Source of the DNA: Tepidanaerobacter sp. EBM-38 | GTDB lineage: Bacteria; Bacillota; Thermosediminibacteria; Thermosediminibacterales; Tepidanaerobacteraceae | Assembly (NCBI GenBank): GCA_001896545.1 | Contig: MPOT01000079.1 | Coordinates: 1-40,521, forward strand | Length of the DNA stretch: 40,521 nucleotides | Reading direction: 5' to 3' | Shown here: positions 15,151 through 23,610 of the stretch, in pieces | Layout of the letters: every line of letters starts with the position of its first letter | Numbering within the stretch: position 1 is the stretch's first letter | The notes under the pieces: generated by a model | What the model was told of the DNA's origin: nothing | Database searches by the model: none | The model's input: only the letters and a program-made list of their open reading frames with translations | Position numbers and translations under genes: made by a program

Positions 15151-15366
15151 ATGTATGCCGTAGTGGATAGGTTTGAAGACAAATATGCTGTGTTAGAAAC
15201 CGATGACGGTCAAATGTTAAATGTTAAAAGACAGCTTTTGCCGGAAGATACCAAGGAAGGCGATGTAATAAACCTAGATGATATGATTGTTGACAAAAAT
15301 GAAACCGAAATTAGAAAAAATATTATTCGAAAACTTGCAGATGAGCTGTTTGAGGATGAAATTTAA
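15151..15366 (+). CDS. DUF3006 family protein
   Basis: A 71-residue acidic protein with the DUF3006 pattern: A-V-V-D-R-F-E-D-K-Y-A-V-L-E near the start, L-P-E-D-T-K-E-G-D-V in the middle and a basic/acidic C-terminal helix. Its function is unknown. It starts one base after the stop of the MBL lipoprotein gene, an association common in Firmicutes, so it may modulate or assist that enzyme. AAAGGGTG within the end of the upstream gene is the likely ribosome binding site. The strong terminator 53 nt downstream closes the unit. Confidence 0.88.
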   Translation: MYAVVDRFEDKYAVLETDDGQMLNVKRQLLPEDTKEGDVINLDDMIVDKNETEIRKNIIRKLADELFEDEI

Positions 15367-15418
15367 TTGATGCAGTAAACCTAATTTATCAGAAAAAAAT
15401 TTAGTTTTAGATACATAA

Positions 15419-15470
15419 AGATGGCATTCAAATACGTTTTTTGCACCCATTTGAATGCCATCTTTGTCTT
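15419..15470 (+). terminator. Strong terminator after DUF3006
   Basis: A perfect 15-bp stem AGATGGCATTCAAAT (15419-15433) with ATTTGAATGCCATCT (15449-15463), followed by TTGTCTTTAAT. It may also stop leftward transcription of the small cysteine-containing gene. Confidence 0.88.
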
Positions 15471-15497
15471 TAATAATCAAATTTCTATATTATATAA

Positions 15498-15671
15498 TCA
15501 ATCTAAGGTATTTAAGATATCATGAGCTTTTTCACATCGGCCAACCTGCCAATTTGAACAGTTTTTACAGGATCTATATTGCATAATGTATTCAGCAGGA
15601 TATTTAAATGTGCTACCCTTTTTATAGTCTTTACATGTTTTTGCTACAATAATAGTTTGTTCAGGACTCAT
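15498..15671 (-). CDS. Small four-cysteine protein, 57 aa, unknown
   Basis: A 57-codon gene with its own GGAGGAG ribosome binding site 7 nt before the ATG and an extended -10 promoter upstream. The protein begins M-S-P-E-Q-T-I-I-V-A-K-T-C and contains Y-R-S-C-K-N-C-S-N-W and G-R-C: Cys13, Cys34, Cys37 and Cys46. The C-x-x-C plus two further cysteines suggests a small zinc-binding or redox-active fold, but I do not recognise the family. It has no membrane segment or signal peptide. It stands alone between the DUF3006 terminator and the DNA glycosylase gene. Confidence 0.72.
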   Translation of the reverse strand: MSPEQTIIVAKTCKDYKKGSTFKYPAEYIMQYRSCKNCSNWQVGRCEKAHDILNTLD

Positions 15672-15704
15672 ATTTATCTCCTCCGCCTCTTTTTTGATAC
15701 TATT

Positions 15705-15713
15705 ATTATAGCA
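15705..15713 (-). promoter_or_regulatory. Extended -10 element for the small four-cysteine gene
   Basis: TGCTATAAT on the minus strand, about 34 nt before the ATG. The -35 region is AT-rich without a good TTGACA match. Confidence 0.55.
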
Positions 15714-15754
15714 TATTTAAGTATATAATATGACACTTTTCCAGATTTTATATT

Positions 15755-16612
15755 TCACTTTATAATATTTTGCAAGCAATTTCGGGAATAATAAAAAAGA
15801 TATTGCTGCATAAAACCTGCTTTATCCCCAAATTTTTCCTCTGCAAATTTTTGGAGTTTTTTAATAGGCATTTGGTTGCCACTGAAATAAATATGTTCAA
15901 GAACCCTTTTTATCCATACATCTATAGGGAAAGCATCAAACTTTCTCATGGAATAAAGCATTATACAATCTGCCACTTTTCTGCCAACGCCGGGCAAGGT
16001 CAATAGCACTTCTCTGGCTTCATCTATCGGCAGTTCTCTTAAATCATATAAATCAACTTTACCATCAGCTATAATCCTTGCTGTTTCTATAATATATTTG
16101 GCCCTGTATCCACATTTTGTCTTTTTTAGCTCATCTTCAGATAGACTTGCCAGTTTATTCGGAGAAGGAAAAGAATAGTAAGTTTTTCCTCCATATTCCA
16201 ATGGCTCTCCATAGATTTTACACATATTTTCAATGGTATTTTTAATATTTCTAATATGATTGTTTGCCGATATAATAAAAGATATGGTGGTTTCCCACGG
16301 ATCTTGAAAGAGAATTCTATATCCACTGCAGTAATTCACCGCAGCAGCTACCTCTTTAAAACACATCAATTCCTTTTCTATCTGTTCATAATCTCTAGAC
16401 AGATCAAAGTATTCCTTAGCAAATGCTTCTTCTTTGCCTTCTAAGTTAGAATCAATTATTAGCTCATCATTGGCCTGGGCAACCTCAAAAACATAATCTT
16501 CAACAACACCGATATATTTCCCATCTTCGCTGCGATTCCACCGAAATGCCTGACCTCCGTCGGCTATTATTTCAAGATTAAATGGAAAAATATTGTTAAA
16601 ATACATTTTCAT
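15755..16612 (-). CDS. ogg: 8-oxoguanine DNA glycosylase (OGG1-type HhH-GPD)
   Basis: A 285-residue protein with the OGG N-terminal domain (G-G-Q-A-F-R-W-N near 20-27; D-Y-V-F-E near 39) and an HhH-GPD domain. The hairpin is L-P-G-V-G-R-K-V-A-D-C with the catalytic lysine (about residue 212), and the conserved aspartate is in F-P-I-D-V-W-I (about residue 231). It excises 8-oxoguanine opposite cytosine and has AP-lyase activity in base-excision repair. An in-frame ATG at 16657 would add 15 residues, but GGAGAGAGG lies just before the ATG at 16612 and the homologous region begins there. It follows the ileS hairpin on the same strand. Confidence 0.9.
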   Translation of the reverse strand: MKMYFNNIFPFNLEIIADGGQAFRWNRSEDGKYIGVVEDYVFEVAQANDELIIDSNLEGKEEAFAKEYFDLSRDYEQIEKELMCFKEVAAAVNYCSGYRILFQDPWETTISFIISANNHIRNIKNTIENMCKIYGEPLEYGGKTYYSFPSPNKLASLSEDELKKTKCGYRAKYIIETARIIADGKVDLYDLRELPIDEAREVLLTLPGVGRKVADCIMLYSMRKFDAFPIDVWIKRVLEHIYFSGNQMPIKKLQKFAEEKFGDKAGFMQQYLFYYSRNCLQNIIK

Positions 16613-16671
16613 AATATCCTCTCTCCATAAGTCAAAACACTTTACTGCAATAATCACTCATACTATAAATA

Positions 16672-16712
16672 TGCGGCATTTGTTCTAAAATTTACTGCAA
16701 ACAAATGCCGCA
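16672..16712 (-). terminator. Hairpin after ileS
   Basis: A perfect 13-bp inverted repeat, TGCGGCATTTGTT/AACAAATGCCGCA, with a 15-nt loop, 63 nt past the ileS stop. The following minus-strand sequence (TATTTATAG) is only moderately T-rich. Confidence 0.7.
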
Positions 16713-16775
16713 ACTTAATATATTATATTAGTATTTTCCCATTGTATTACCTGTTCTGTATGATATTGCTCCTAA

Positions 16776-19700
16776 TTAAATTTGTTTTACACCAATATTA
16801 ACCTTGTGACCGTTGATATCACACTCTCTTGCAAAGCTGTCTTCTGGCGGAAAAACTCTTTCAATCGCAATAGACAGCGTATCTGTTTTTATTTCTTCTC
16901 CGTGTTTTTCTAGCACTTCATCTATAATGTCGTCACCTAAATAATACAGACATATCTTATCCTCAACTTTAAAGCCTGCTTCTTTTCGCATGTTTTGAAT
17001 TTTACTTACCAGTTCTCTGGCAAAACCCTCAAGCATAAGTTCAGGAGTAATTGTAGTATCAAGAACCACATAATAGCCGCCTTCACCTTCGGCGCAGAAA
17101 CCCTCTTTATCTTGAGCTCGAATATCTAACTCATTTTCTAAAATAGTTATGTTTTCCCCATTTACACTGATAACAACTTGGCCGTTTTCTCTTGCTCTTT
17201 TTATAAGCTCCATAGGTTCAGCGGCAGCAATCTCTTTTGCTATGCCGGACATGAGTTTTCCGTATTTTGGTCCCAATAAATCGAACCGTGGTTTTACCAT
17301 GTATGTGAAATATTCTTCAGCTACATCAATATATTCAATTTCTTTTATGTTCAGCTCTTCTTTAATAATATCCGACAAGTCTAAAACCAATTCTCTATCA
17401 TTGAAGTTTCGAAGTTGTACCATCATCTTTTGAAGAGGCTGACGGTTTTTAATCTTACCTTTGTTCCTAGCAGCTCTGCCAAGTTCTACAATCTTCCTTG
17501 CAAGTTCCATCTTGTGTTCCAGTATTTCATCGATAAGTTCTTCTTTGACCTCTGGAAAGTCGCAAAGATGTATGCTTGCCGGCTCTTCGGGGTATGGTGT
17601 TAAAACTAAGTTCTGGTATAATTCTTCTGTGATAAAAGGAACAAAAGGTGCTGCCATTTTAATAAATGTTACAAGTGCTTCATACAGTGTCAAATATGCA
17701 GCTATTTTATCATTGTCCATTTCAGATTTCCAATAGCGTTCTCGACAGCGTCGCACATACCAGTTGCTAATATCATCTATAAGCGATTCCATAGTCCTTG
17801 CAGCATCTGTTATGTCTAAGTCATTCATATATTTGCGTATTTGTTTATTCACGCTATTTATCCTTGACAATAACCATCGATCCAATTCGCTTCTATCCTC
17901 AGGGTCTAAAGAATACTTCCTTGGATCAAATTCATCAATATTTGCGTAAAGTACAAAGAATGAATATACATTCCACAGTGTCCCCAAAAACCGTCTTTGA
18001 GCTTCACTTACGGCATCTTGATAAAATCGGCTGGGGCTCCAGGGGGGACTTGCCACATACAGATACCAGCGCATAGCATCGGCACCCTGTTCGTTAAGAA
18101 CCTTCCATGGGTCTAAAATATTGCCCTTATGCTTGCTCATTTTAATTCCCTTTTCATCAAGGATATGCCCCATAACCAGAACATTTTTGTAAGGTGATTT
18201 GTCAAACAGTAGTGTAGAAATCACCAAAAGGCTGTAAAACCATCCTCGCGTCTGGTCAATGGCCTCTGAAATAAAGTCTGCCGGGAAGTGTTTATTAAAG
18301 TAATCCTCATTTTCAAAAGGATAATGGAATTGCGCAAAAGGCATGGCGCCGGAATCAAACCAACAATCTATTACTTCAGGCACCCGTTTCATGTTGCCGC
18401 CGCATTCCGGACATTTTAAAATCACCTCATCGACATACGGTTTATGCAGTTCTATATCCTCAATAGGTTGTTTGCTCATATCTTTGAGTTCTTTTATACT
18501 TCCTACCGCATGCTGGCAGCCACATTCGTCACAAATCCAGATATTTAAAGGTGTCCCCCAATACCTCTCACGGCTTAAGCACCAGTCAATTACATTTTCT
18601 AGAAAATTGCCGAATCGCCCATCTCGAATGTGTTCAGGATGCCAATTAATACCCTTGTTTATTTCAAGAAGTCTTTCTTTGATAGCTGTTGTCTTTATAA
18701 ACCAGCTGCTGCGGCCATAGTATAGAAGCGGAGTATCACACCGCCAGCAAAATGGATAGCTGTGCTTGTACTTTTGTGATTTATAAAGGATGTTTCGGCT
18801 TTTTAAATCCTTGATAATACCCTTATCGGCATCTTTAACAAACATGCCTGCCCAAGGAGATACCTTTTCGGTAAACTTGCCCTGTGCATCAACCGGTTGA
18901 AATACCGGCAAACCATACTCATGACCCACTCGTGAGTCATCTTCACCAAAGGCCGGTGCCATATGCACTATGCCTGTGCCATCCTCCAATGTAACAAAAT
19001 CTGCTGTAACTACATAGTAAGCTTTGTCCTTCTCTTCTTCAAAAAATGGAAATATCGGCTCATATTTCAAGGAAACTAATTTTTCTCCAGGGAATTTATC
19101 TATTATGGTATATTCCCCTTCTAAAATCTCCAGTCTGCCTTCGGCCAAAATTAGTCTTTCGCCGCATTGTTCAACCATTACATAAGTATAGGTATCCTTT
19201 ACCGCTAAAGCTACATTAGACGGAAGAGTCCAAGGAGTTGTCGTCCAAACAAGAAAATAAGTATTTTCTTTCCCTGCTACCGGAAACTTTACAAAAACCG
19301 AAGGATCTTCAACCTCCTTATACCCTTGTGCAACTTCATGACTGGAAAGAGACGTGCCGCATCGCGGGCAATATGGAACTACTTTATTCCCCTTATACAA
19401 TAAATCCTTTTCCCATATTTGCTTAAGCGCCCACCACACAGATTCAATATAAGTGTTGTGATAAGTGACATAAGGGTTGTCCATATCTATCCAAAAGCCT
19501 ACCCTTTCAGTCATCTTGCGCCATTCCTCTTCATAGGTAAAGACACTGTTTTTACACTTTTTAATAAAGTTTTCAACACCATAGCTTTCAATCTGAGGTT
19601 TCCCGCTGATACCCAGTTGCTTTTCCACTTCTAATTCTACAGGAAGGCCATGGGTATCCCAGCCTGCCTTTCTGTCTACCCTATAGCCGGTCATAGTCTT

Positions 19701-19913
19701 GTAACGGGGAATTAAATCTTTTACCACCCGGGTAAGAACGTGACCGGCATGGGGCATGCCGTTAGCAGTCGGCGGCCCTTCATAAAACACATAATTGGGA
19801 GCATCTTTGCGATTTTCAATGCTCTTTTCAAATATCTGTTCCCTGTTCCAAAAATCAAGGATTTTTTCTTCTATAGGGACAAAATTCATTGTCGGTTCTA
19901 CTTTCTTAAACAT
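16776..19913 (-). CDS. ileS: Isoleucyl-tRNA synthetase, type-2-like
   Basis: A 1045-residue class Ia synthetase that charges tRNA-Ile. The HIGH motif appears as P-H-A-G-H at residues 54-58 and the KMSKS loop as K-M-S-K-H near residue 600. The CP1 editing domain (about 190-390) includes W-T-T-T-P-W. Zinc-ribbon-like pairs C-D-E-C-G-C and C-P-E-C-G-G lie near 465-510. The C terminus ends with a strand-rich segment and lacks the terminal zinc finger of common bacterial type 1 enzymes. Overall length and ending fit the type 2 (eukaryote-like) IleRS clade, some members of which tolerate mupirocin; resistance is not shown here. ATG with AGGAGG; governed by an Ile T-box. Confidence 0.96.
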   Translation of the reverse strand: MFKKVEPTMNFVPIEEKILDFWNREQIFEKSIENRKDAPNYVFYEGPPTANGMPHAGHVLTRVVKDLIPRYKTMTGYRVDRKAGWDTHGLPVELEVEKQLGISGKPQIESYGVENFIKKCKNSVFTYEEEWRKMTERVGFWIDMDNPYVTYHNTYIESVWWALKQIWEKDLLYKGNKVVPYCPRCGTSLSSHEVAQGYKEVEDPSVFVKFPVAGKENTYFLVWTTTPWTLPSNVALAVKDTYTYVMVEQCGERLILAEGRLEILEGEYTIIDKFPGEKLVSLKYEPIFPFFEEEKDKAYYVVTADFVTLEDGTGIVHMAPAFGEDDSRVGHEYGLPVFQPVDAQGKFTEKVSPWAGMFVKDADKGIIKDLKSRNILYKSQKYKHSYPFCWRCDTPLLYYGRSSWFIKTTAIKERLLEINKGINWHPEHIRDGRFGNFLENVIDWCLSRERYWGTPLNIWICDECGCQHAVGSIKELKDMSKQPIEDIELHKPYVDEVILKCPECGGNMKRVPEVIDCWFDSGAMPFAQFHYPFENEDYFNKHFPADFISEAIDQTRGWFYSLLVISTLLFDKSPYKNVLVMGHILDEKGIKMSKHKGNILDPWKVLNEQGADAMRWYLYVASPPWSPSRFYQDAVSEAQRRFLGTLWNVYSFFVLYANIDEFDPRKYSLDPEDRSELDRWLLSRINSVNKQIRKYMNDLDITDAARTMESLIDDISNWYVRRCRERYWKSEMDNDKIAAYLTLYEALVTFIKMAAPFVPFITEELYQNLVLTPYPEEPASIHLCDFPEVKEELIDEILEHKMELARKIVELGRAARNKGKIKNRQPLQKMMVQLRNFNDRELVLDLSDIIKEELNIKEIEYIDVAEEYFTYMVKPRFDLLGPKYGKLMSGIAKEIAAAEPMELIKRARENGQVVISVNGENITILENELDIRAQDKEGFCAEGEGGYYVVLDTTITPELMLEGFARELVSKIQNMRKEAGFKVEDKICLYYLGDDIIDEVLEKHGEEIKTDTLSIAIERVFPPEDSFARECDINGHKVNIGVKQI

Positions 19914-19941
19914 TACTATCCTCCTGTCTTAACTTTAGAGT

Positions 19942-20187
19942 AAAAAAAAATCCGTCCCGAAAGGGACGAGATTTCTCCCGCGTTACCACCCAAATAGGAA
20001 AAAGATCATTTATATTATTACATCTTTTTTCCCTCTTATTTTTGATAACGGCAAATAAGCCGGCAATTCTTACTCCTCTAGTTTCAGAATTGCACTCTGG
20101 GGTGATCTTCAGCCATCATCACCTACCGAGCTTGCACCCTCCCCGGTTCGCTAAAAGGTTTCCTGATGCTTACTGTCCCCATCATAG
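19942..20187 (-). promoter_or_regulatory. T-box leader, tRNA-Ile responsive
   Basis: Contains, in transcript order, a GGGACAGTAAGC AGTA-bulge region, the GAAC and AGGGTGCAAGC stem I elements, a specifier loop with ATC (Ile; plus 20104-20106) in GAAGATCACC, the T-box sequence GGTGGTAACGCGGG (plus 19977-19990) and the terminator CGTCCC-TTTC-GGGACG with nine T residues. Uncharged tRNA-Ile should stabilise the antiterminator and allow ileS transcription. Confidence 0.93.
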
Positions 20188-20219
20188 TTTTAATCAAATA
20201 TCAACTATATTACTTTTTT

Positions 20220-20248
20220 ATGATATATTATTTTATTGTCAATGTCAA
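20220..20248 (-). promoter_or_regulatory. Sigma-A promoter for ileS
   Basis: TTGACA (20243-20248 on plus), 17-nt spacer, TATCAT (20220-20225). A second TTGACA directly abuts the first but would be less well spaced. The T-box begins about 33 nt downstream. Confidence 0.75.
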
Positions 20249-20347
20249 CGTTTGCCCTTGCAATAAGCTGCTTCAAAAAGCTTTGGGTTGTTTGCTGCAC
20301 ATTTGTTATAGTGAAAAATTTGATAAGTTCCCTTATATTTTGTTGTG

Positions 20348-20356
20348 TGGTATAAT
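20348..20356 (+). promoter_or_regulatory. Extended -10 promoter for the penicillin-binding protein
   Basis: TGGTATAAT with TATAAT at 20351-20356; no good -35. About 120 nt of leader precedes the ATG, in which I see nothing beyond the ribosome binding site. The stretch 20249-20347 between the divergent promoters shows no feature. Confidence 0.6.
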
Positions 20357-20484
20357 GTTTTTATCTACTTTATAATTATTTTTAATTTAATATTAACCGA
20401 CCATATATGCCTCAAACAAGATTGGTTTTTTAAAACTTTATTTGCTCAAGCTCATTTAATTGGGAGGACCAAGGGGAGGTTATC

Positions 20485-22884
20485 ATGTCAAATAAAAAAA
20501 AGAATACAAAAAAGCGAAAAATACTTAATTGGCGCAGTATAATTATTTTCATTATGGTTTTAATTATCATTGGCTTTGGGACAGGCATCGGAGTATTTGC
20601 ATCATATGTAAAGGATGCGCCGGAGTTTGACCCGAAAAAATTAAAACCCAGTGAAACTTCCATAGTGTATGCTCAAGACAACCAAGTTATAGCCGAATTA
20701 CACGGTGAGCAAAATCGAATACAGGTGCCTTTAGAGAAAATACCTAAAAACCTAATAAATGCCTTTATTGCTATTGAAGATCAATACTTTTATTCACACA
20801 AAGGTGTAAACATACGTTCAATAATCGGATCTCTTGTTACCAACCTGGTTCATGGAGGTATTAAGCGAGGTGCCAGTACTATAACCCAGCAGTTGGTAAA
20901 AACTGCTTTTTTATCTCCTGAACAATCTTTAAAGCGAAAAGCCCAAGAGGCATGGCTTGCTATACAATTGGAAAGACATTATACAAAAGACCAGATAATG
21001 GAGTTTTATCTAAATCAAATTTATTTCGGGCATTCTGCTTACGGGGTTGAATCAGCCGCCGACACTTACTTTGGAAAAAGTGTTGAGGATTTAAATTTGG
21101 CTGAAGCCGCCATGCTTGCCGGGATACCAAAGGGACCTGCTTATTATTCACCTTACACTAATTTCGATAAGGCCAAGGAGCGTCAGGAAATTATCTTAAA
21201 TGCTATGGCCGAAATGGGATTTATAAGTGAGGAAGAAGCAGAAAAAGCTAAACAAGAAGAAATAAAGCTTGTAGGAATAAAAGATGTAGCTGCAGATTAC
21301 AAAGCTCCATACTTTACCGATTATGTAATACAAGAATTGGCAGCACTTTTTCAAAAGGAGTTAGGGCTTGCCGAAGACGAAGCCTATAATAAAATCTACA
21401 CAGGCGGCTTAAAGATATATACAACGGTTGATATGAAAATTCAAGAAGAAGCCGAAAAGGTCTTGTCAGACCCGAAGAATTACCCCTATTCTAAAAATGA
21501 TGCCAATGAGGTAGTCCAGCCACAAGCCGCTGCTGTTATAATCGATCCGCATACCGGATATATAAAGGCTCTAGTAGGCGGTCGTGAGCATCAGAGAAAA
21601 TTAGGATTCAACAGGGCTTCTCAAGCTTTTCGGCAGCCTGGATCGACTTTTAAGCCTATTTTAGTATATACCGCTGCAATTGATATGGGCTATACGGCTG
21701 CTACAGTAATTGACGATTCCCCGGTGTCTTTTCCATCGGGATCCGGCACAGTATGGTCTCCTAAGAATTATACCAATGATTTCAAGGGCCTTACAACCAT
21801 TAGAAAAGCCATAGCCAATTCGGTAAATATCGTAGCTGTGAAGGTATTTAATGAAATTGGCGTGGACAGGGGTATAGAATATGCACAAAAACTAGGTATA
21901 AAAAATCTCGTACTTACAGGAAATAAAAATGATAGGCAGCTTTCAGCCGCCCTCGGAGGTATTACAAAGGGGGTTACGCCTTTGGAACTGGTTTCGGCTT
22001 TTGGTACTTTAGCAAATGAGGGAACTCATGTGGAACCTATAGCAATTTTAAAAGTTGCAGATAAAAATGGAAGAACAATTTTTGAAAATAAGCCGGAGAT
22101 GTGGAGCGCCGTCAGCAAACAGACTGCTTTCATTGTAACCGATATGCTTAGAAGTGTCGTAACAGAAGGCACTGGAAGAAGAGTGGCTGATTTTCCGTTC
22201 CCGGTAGCCGGAAAAACCGGTACCACCTCTGATGACAAAGACGTTTGGTGGGTAGCTTATACTCCTCATCTGGCAGGTGTAGTATGGATGGGACATGATG
22301 AGCCAACAACTATGCATAATGTAGCTGGGGGATATCAGCCGGCTTTAATGTGGAAACAAATTATGTCAGTGGCACATAAAGACCTTCCCAAGGCAACATT
22401 TGTAAAACCGGATGGTATAGTTGGCCCGATAGCTGTTTGCATAGATTCAGGGGATTTACCCTCGGAGTTTTGTTCAAAAGATCCAAGAGGTAATAGAATT
22501 AGACAGGAATACTTTATAAAAGGTACGCAGCCTGTAAAAACCTGTGATGTTCATGTAGAAGATTTTATTGATACCTCTACAAATTGCTTAGCAACAGAAT
22601 TTTGCCCGGAAGAGTTAGTTCAAAGACAAGTTTTCATTAAGAGACGTGTTCCTTATTCACCATCTCCCACCGGTCAGATACCATTAGATGCAAAATATGA
22701 ATTGCCAACAAAATACTGCGATGTTCACGAATCTGAGCCGGTAATTACTCCTCCTGATATAATTTTCCCCTGGGACGATGAAGATAATAATGAGAATGAG
22801 GAAAACGGATTCAATGAAAGCGGCAACGGTAATGGGGAAAATAATGAGCATAACCATAACAATGAAAACAATAACAGCAACTAA
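20485..22884 (+). CDS. Class A penicillin-binding protein (PBP1A family)
   Basis: A 799-residue bifunctional peptidoglycan synthase. A short basic cytoplasmic tail is followed by one membrane anchor (about 17-40). The GT51 glycosyltransferase domain (about 60-230) has catalytic Glu98 in A-I-E-D-Q and R-G-A-S-T-I-T-Q-Q near 128-136. The transpeptidase domain (about 345-620) has S-T-F-K (387-390), S-V-N (446-448) and K-T-G-T (577-580), so both active sites look intact. After about residue 660 there is a cysteine-containing spacer, and from about 755 an Asn/Glu/His-rich low-complexity tail. ATG with GGGGAGG upstream. It is monocistronic and closed by a bidirectional terminator. Confidence 0.95.
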   Translation: MSNKKKNTKKRKILNWRSIIIFIMVLIIIGFGTGIGVFASYVKDAPEFDPKKLKPSETSIVYAQDNQVIAELHGEQNRIQVPLEKIPKNLINAFIAIEDQYFYSHKGVNIRSIIGSLVTNLVHGGIKRGASTITQQLVKTAFLSPEQSLKRKAQEAWLAIQLERHYTKDQIMEFYLNQIYFGHSAYGVESAADTYFGKSVEDLNLAEAAMLAGIPKGPAYYSPYTNFDKAKERQEIILNAMAEMGFISEEEAEKAKQEEIKLVGIKDVAADYKAPYFTDYVIQELAALFQKELGLAEDEAYNKIYTGGLKIYTTVDMKIQEEAEKVLSDPKNYPYSKNDANEVVQPQAAAVIIDPHTGYIKALVGGREHQRKLGFNRASQAFRQPGSTFKPILVYTAAIDMGYTAATVIDDSPVSFPSGSGTVWSPKNYTNDFKGLTTIRKAIANSVNIVAVKVFNEIGVDRGIEYAQKLGIKNLVLTGNKNDRQLSAALGGITKGVTPLELVSAFGTLANEGTHVEPIAILKVADKNGRTIFENKPEMWSAVSKQTAFIVTDMLRSVVTEGTGRRVADFPFPVAGKTGTTSDDKDVWWVAYTPHLAGVVWMGHDEPTTMHNVAGGYQPALMWKQIMSVAHKDLPKATFVKPDGIVGPIAVCIDSGDLPSEFCSKDPRGNRIRQEYFIKGTQPVKTCDVHVEDFIDTSTNCLATEFCPEELVQRQVFIKRRVPYSPSPTGQIPLDAKYELPTKYCDVHESEPVITPPDIIFPWDDEDNNENEENGFNESGNGNGENNEHNHNNENNNSN

Positions 22885-23046
22885 CAGCATGATGTCAACC
22901 AGTTCTTGGATTTAGCAAATTTTTCCTTGTTTTCATCATGTGCATCCATGCCACGATGTTCCAAGCTCGAAAATTTTAACAGGGTTTTGCTTTGAACTGT
23001 CAAACTTGAGAAAAACTATCACATAACTAATTTGTTTAAATAAAAT

Positions 23047-23090
23047 AAAAAAACACTTTTTGATTCAATACGACCAAAAAGTGTTTTTTT
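23047..23090. terminator. Bidirectional terminator between pbp and DUF523 gene
   Basis: AAAAAAACACTTTTTG (23047-23062) pairs perfectly with CAAAAAGTGTTTTTTT (23075-23090), giving a T-run in both directions between convergent units. The rest of 22885-23148 shows no gene with a ribosome binding site. Confidence 0.9.
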
Positions 23091-23148
23091 GTTACTCTAA
23101 TTAGGTATTAAAGATTCTTGGTAAATGTATCCTTATCGGCATTTTACT

Positions 23149-23610
23149 TTACTTCTGTTTTAGGTATTCATCCGAATCTATTACATTGACACCATGCTCT
23201 TGTAAATATGCTGCCGTAACTCCCATCCCCTGGCGCAGGCTTTTCTTAAATGTTCCGTCATAAATACATTTACATCCGCATGAAGGGCTTTTTGACTTTA
23301 ATATAGCCTTATCCGCATTTAATAGCTTTATAAGTTTTAGTGCTTCTTTGGCTCCTCTTAAGAAATTTTCAGTTACATCTTGGCCTTTATCTGTAATTAC
23401 CTTTGCTTTGCCATCTATTACATCCCGACCGTCTCCATCGGCTATTTCTGAACAATCTCTAGGTGTAGGCAAGCCACCTGCCTGTTCAGGGCAAAAAGGC
23501 ACTGCTATACCTTTTTTTACCATTTCGCAAAAACAGGGCTCTATATTATTTTCACCATCATATTTGGTATTTAAGCCGATCAAACACGCACTTATCAAAA
23601 ATCTTTTCAC
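23149..23610 (-). CDS. DUF523 family protein
   Basis: A 153-residue DUF523 protein with characteristic cysteine motifs: S-A-C-L-I-G near 8-13, F-C-P-E-Q-A-G-G-L-P-T-P-R near 39-51 and K-S-P-S-C-G-C near 107-113. The conserved cysteines suggest metal or thiol chemistry; the family's function is not established. It starts GTG, overlapping the mutS2 stop by 4 nt (GTGA), and is the last gene of the pheS-mutS2 run. Confidence 0.9.
   Translation of the reverse strand: MKRFLISACLIGLNTKYDGENNIEPCFCEMVKKGIAVPFCPEQAGGLPTPRDCSEIADGDGRDVIDGKAKVITDKGQDVTENFLRGAKEALKLIKLLNADKAILKSKSPSCGCKCIYDGTFKKSLRQGMGVTAAYLQEHGVNVIDSDEYLKQK

Noticed and set aside
15274..15480. 68-codon minus-strand frame across DUF3006 and its terminator
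   Set aside because: It runs through the terminator hairpin, lacks a ribosome binding site and overlaps a recognised gene.
22885..23046. Possible gene remnant between the PBP gene and the terminator (frames ending K-N-W-L-T-S-C-C or N-L-L-N-P-R-T-G)
   Set aside because: No start with a ribosome binding site and no recognisable domain.
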